From the NCBI RefSeq assembly GCF_001421885.1, contig NZ_LMLH01000009.1:7918-71917 (forward strand): 64,000 nucleotides of DNA, written 5' to 3'. A program made the translations under genes and the position numbers. How positions within the stretch are numbered: position 1 is the first letter of the stretch; each line of letters starts with the position of its first letter. Shown here piece after piece: positions 61,028 to 64,000 of this stretch. The notes beneath the pieces are model-generated. The model saw only the letters and a list, made by a program, of their open reading frames with translations. It was not told where the DNA came from and ran no database searches. Source of the stretch: Pseudomonas sp. Leaf48 (GTDB lineage: Bacteria; Pseudomonadota; Gammaproteobacteria; Pseudomonadales; Pseudomonadaceae).

Positions 61028-63970
61028 TCAAGCCAGTCCGGCCTTGGCCAGCAGGCTTGAAGCGTCCACCGCATCAATTTGCTGGGGGTCGAGAAAGCGC
61101 TTGGCGTACTGCAAATAAATTTGCGCGTTGATGAACAGTCCGAAGAGTTCAGGATCGATGTGGGCATCACGGCACATGCAGGCCATGATGCCCAGCGCCT
61201 CACTCAAGGTCTTGGCCTTCTTGTAGGGGCGATCGGCAGCCGTCAGCGCTTCGAAAATATCGGCTATTGCCATCATTCGCGCCGGCAGGCTCATTTGCTC
61301 GCGCCTCAAGCGTTTCGGATAACCGGTGCCGTCCATTTTCTCATGGTGGCCGCCGGCAATTTCCGCGACCGTGCCGAGATGGCCGGGGAAGGGCAGGTGG
61401 CTGAGCATCCGAATCGTCTGCACCATGTGGTGATTGATGATGTAGCGCTCCTCGGCCGTCAGGGTGCCGCGCACAACGCTCAGGTTGTACAACTCGCCCC
61501 GGTTGTACTTGTAGGCGGGCACGTCGAGTTTGAAGCCCCATGGGTTGTCTTGGGCAATCAGCTCGCTTTGCGCACGCTCGAACAGGTGTTCCGGCTTGTC
61601 CGCCAATAGCGGCTCGCTGACGGGCAGAGCCGGGGCGGGTGTTCGTGCCTGTCGCCGGTTTTCTTCCCAGGAAACCCCGAGACGGTCATCCAGGGTGCGG
61701 GTCCAGGTACGTTGCGCCAGACTGCGCAAACGTTGCAGGTCTGCCTCTGCCATGGCTTCGCCACCAAGGTTGCAGCGGGCGACGAAGGCAAAATCCTCAT
61801 CCAGCCCGGCCAGGGTAGCGTTGCGCAGCTCTGTCAGGGGCTTTGCGTCACCGCCCATGGCGACGGCCTGCCAGTAGTCGATCCAGGCATCGCGTTTGAG
61901 CACCTCGAAGCGGGTGCGGATTTCGTGGATGCGATCGTTCAGGGTTTCCAGTTTCGTGGCTTTGTCGACCACGTATTCCGGGGTGGTGACTTTGCCGCAA
62001 TCGTGCAGCCAGGCTGCGATGTGCAGCGCCTCCCATTCATCTTCGCCGGGTTGATAGCTTTTGAAGGCAGGCTCCTGGCTGGCAGCTGCGGCGTGGGCGA
62101 GCATCAGGGTCAGTTCCGGGACACGCTGGCAATGGCCACCGGTATAGGGGCTTTTCGCGTCGATCGCGCCGGCAAGCAGTTGAATGAAGGCGTCCAGCAA
62201 TTGTTTTTGCCTGGCTTGCAGGCGTTGACTTTCAATACTGACAGCGGCCGCGCCGGACACCGCCTGGATGAACGCGATGCGATCGGGCCGCAGTTTTTCC
62301 TGATCACTCTGATTGCCGCTGTCGGCGAGCAGCAGTACCAGCAAGCCCACGGTTTCGTTATGCCGGTTGTGCAAGCGGATACCGATCAGATGAACCCGGG
62401 GGCAGGCCAGTGCCAGGAGCACGTGTTGCAGGTCTGCCGCCTGATCGAAACCGAGACTGGTGACAATATTGTCGGTTTTCGCCAGTTGCAGCATCCAGGC
62501 CGGACTCTGCGGGTCTTCAAGCGCGTGGCCTCGAATGTCGTACGACGACAGCTCCTCGGAACTGTTGTTGAGCACCAGGCCGTGGGGCTCCATGCGATCG
62601 CCGTCTCCTTCACGAAGGTAAATCAGGCCGGCCTGGGCTTGGGCGATTTTCGCGGTTTCAAATAACACTCGTTCGAGCAGCGGGGCGAATCGGGTTTCGG
62701 CGCTCAGGCTGTCGGTGATCTGGAAGAAGCTTGCCAGGGTGTCCTTCATCCGCGCCATCGACACACTCAGTTGATCGACTTCGAGGACTGGCGAGCGCCG
62801 GGAAACCGGGAAGTTGAAGTCGAAACTGCGAATCGCATCCGCTTCCTTCACCAGTGCACGCAGGGGTTTGACCAGGACTCTTGACGTCAACCAACCCAGA
62901 GGCAGGCACAACAGCAATGTTGCCAGGGTAATCAGCGCGCCTTGCCAGCGCATGCGGTAGGCGTCGGCGAGCAACTCATCTTCCGGGACCAGCATTGCCA
63001 GTTCCAGCCCGTGTGGGCCGCCCTCCTGCAGGCTGCTGCGGGCCACGATCCATTGTCGACCATAGGCGTTGAGCCGATTGCCCGCCACAGGATTCTTGAG
63101 CAGCGCGCCGAGACTGGGGCTCAGGTCCGCCGCCTTGATCAGGCGCGCGGTCTTATCGTCGATGATCAGCCGGGAACTGTCGGGGTAGGCGATGGCATTG
63201 CCTTGGGCATCGAACAGCACGATTTCGGTACTGGGGGTCACGACGTGCCTGGCCAGGGTTGCACTGAGCTCGGCCAGGGTCAGGTCGGCGCCCATGACGG
63301 TGTTTTCGTCGCTGCGTCGGGCCAGTGTGGTACCAATGTTGTGGGTGGAGAAAAAAATGTAGGGTTCGGTGGTGATCTGATCGTTGTTGCTACGGGCGTG
63401 GGTAAACCAGGTGCGACTGCGTGGGTCGTAAGTATCGTTGGGGTTGTCCCGATGGCTGACGAGAGTCAGGTCTTGAGCGAAAAACAACGACTGGGAATGG
63501 ACCATTCCTGCGTTGTCGTGTTCGATGCTCCAGACCTGATAAGCCGCCGTCTGCGGGGCATCGAGCAGCGCTTTGAGGTCCGGGGTGCGTAGGGGGCGTA
63601 CCATGAAAAAATCGCCGTTGCCGTAACCTACATACAGCGAGGCCAGGTCAGGATTGTCCTTGAGCGACTGGCTGAACGGTGCGAGCAGCGCCAGGCGTTG
63701 TTCCAGGTCAGGGGCATGCCCCGCCGGGTTGACGACAAGCAGGCTCAACAGATGACGAATCGGTTCATAGGTGGCTTGCAGGTCCAGGCGAACGTCCTGC
63801 TCGATGCGTTCAAACAGCTTTTCACTGCTCGAAAGAATGATTTGCGTGGTTTGCCGATAGTTGAAAATGCCCAGCACTACCCCGGTCAACAGCAGCAGGA
63901 AAGTGAACATCACGCTGATATGGACGTGCAGCGGAAAGCGCCGTGCGTCCGGATGCAGTGGGTTGGGCAT
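61028..63970 (-). CDS. membrane HD-GYP domain protein with large internal insertion
   Basis: This 980-residue protein would hydrolyse cyclic di-GMP. It has an N-terminal helix (about 16-36), a dCache-like periplasmic sensor (about 40-340) with NDTYDPRSRTWF, a second helix (about 340-362), HAMP, a GAF-like domain (about 425-590) and an HD-GYP domain. HD lies at residue 656 (HDCGKVTTPEYV) and GYP near 884 (AGGHHEKMDGTGYPKRL), so about 150 extra residues separate the two motifs. The later NHHMVQTIRML, ADIFEALTAADRPYKKA blocks are intact. The start of the gene is 30 bp from the window edge; promoters are outside. Confidence 0.87.
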   Translation of the reverse strand: MPNPLHPDARRFPLHVHISVMFTFLLLLTGVVLGIFNYRQTTQIILSSSEKLFERIEQDVRLDLQATYEPIRHLLSLLVVNPAGHAPDLEQRLALLAPFSQSLKDNPDLASLYVGYGNGDFFMVRPLRTPDLKALLDAPQTAAYQVWSIEHDNAGMVHSQSLFFAQDLTLVSHRDNPNDTYDPRSRTWFTHARSNNDQITTEPYIFFSTHNIGTTLARRSDENTVMGADLTLAELSATLARHVVTPSTEIVLFDAQGNAIAYPDSSRLIIDDKTARLIKAADLSPSLGALLKNPVAGNRLNAYGRQWIVARSSLQEGGPHGLELAMLVPEDELLADAYRMRWQGALITLATLLLCLPLGWLTSRVLVKPLRALVKEADAIRSFDFNFPVSRRSPVLEVDQLSVSMARMKDTLASFFQITDSLSAETRFAPLLERVLFETAKIAQAQAGLIYLREGDGDRMEPHGLVLNNSSEELSSYDIRGHALEDPQSPAWMLQLAKTDNIVTSLGFDQAADLQHVLLALACPRVHLIGIRLHNRHNETVGLLVLLLADSGNQSDQEKLRPDRIAFIQAVSGAAAVSIESQRLQARQKQLLDAFIQLLAGAIDAKSPYTGGHCQRVPELTLMLAHAAAASQEPAFKSYQPGEDEWEALHIAAWLHDCGKVTTPEYVVDKATKLETLNDRIHEIRTRFEVLKRDAWIDYWQAVAMGGDAKPLTELRNATLAGLDEDFAFVARCNLGGEAMAEADLQRLRSLAQRTWTRTLDDRLGVSWEENRRQARTPAPALPVSEPLLADKPEHLFERAQSELIAQDNPWGFKLDVPAYKYNRGELYNLSVVRGTLTAEERYIINHHMVQTIRMLSHLPFPGHLGTVAEIAGGHHEKMDGTGYPKRLRREQMSLPARMMAIADIFEALTAADRPYKKAKTLSEALGIMACMCRDAHIDPELFGLFINAQIYLQYAKRFLDPQQIDAVDASSLLAKAGLA

Positions 63971-64000
63971 TGCAGGTTTCTCCAGGCTGGAAACGCACTG

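Overview
The window is chromosomal DNA from a fluorescent Pseudomonas (P. fluorescens/koreensis-like). Supporting signs are high GC coding sequence, the genus-typical inverted REP doublets built on a GTGGGAGCGGGCTTGCTCGC core, the small outer-membrane lipoprotein OprI, and a gene order that from memory resembles the P. aeruginosa htpX-aminotransferase-msrB-gpx-ospR-sagS and efp-earP-oprI-tesA neighbourhoods. No rRNA, tRNA, prophage or CRISPR array was seen.

Layout. 1-480: right end of an IS66-family element whose last 100 bp are tandemly duplicated. 494-4.7 kb: O-antigen chain-length regulator Wzz, a decayed SDR gene, a FabF-like ketosynthase and a TetR regulator. 4.9-7.8 kb: rmlB-rmlA-rmlD for dTDP-rhamnose, without rmlC. 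8.1-16.3 kb: kdpFABC-kdpDE for high-affinity K+ uptake, with a palindromic element inserted between kdpB and kdpC. 16.4-23.4 kb: housekeeping and cell-envelope genes (patatin-like protein, CHAD protein, thioesterase, TatD, MltF-like lytic transglycosylase, DoxX). 23.4-28.3 kb: a structured leader with SAM-II-like topology ahead of a very small methyltransferase-like gene, then greB, an ABC transporter and the TesA-like esterase. 28.3-32.2 kb: L,D-transpeptidase, OprI, GNAT and class I DAHP synthase. 32.3-39.6 kb: PilZ, thioredoxin-like, PanE-like, 5'-nucleotidase, Usp, CysB, a Gre-like factor, and earP-efp. 39.7-48.9 kb: ohr/ohrR, two LysR regulators, TauE/SafE, two DUF1127 genes, YcaQ, class II DAHP synthase, a SpeE-like protein and a crotonase. 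49.1-64 kb: deaD with a long leader, a LigB-like dioxygenase, tpm, htpX, alaA-like aminotransferase, msrB, gpx-ospR, sagS, an ATPase-fRMsr pair and a large HD-GYP protein.

How the genes fit together. RmlB/A/D make the sugar nucleotide that EarP, 32 kb away, uses to rhamnosylate Arg32 of EF-P; that arginine is present in the efp product encoded next to earP. Two redox-sensing MarR proteins (OhrR, OspR-like) each sit beside the peroxide-removing enzyme they probably control (Ohr, Gpx), and two methionine sulfoxide reductases (MsrB, fRMsr) lie nearby. DAHP synthases of both unrelated classes are present.

The most interesting regulatory signals are the SAM-II-like leader at 23483-23619 and a 9-bp hairpin that pairs the deaD start codon at 49370-49407. 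Most of the remaining window looks like ordinary Pseudomonas core genome, and REP doublets fill many of the gaps between genes.
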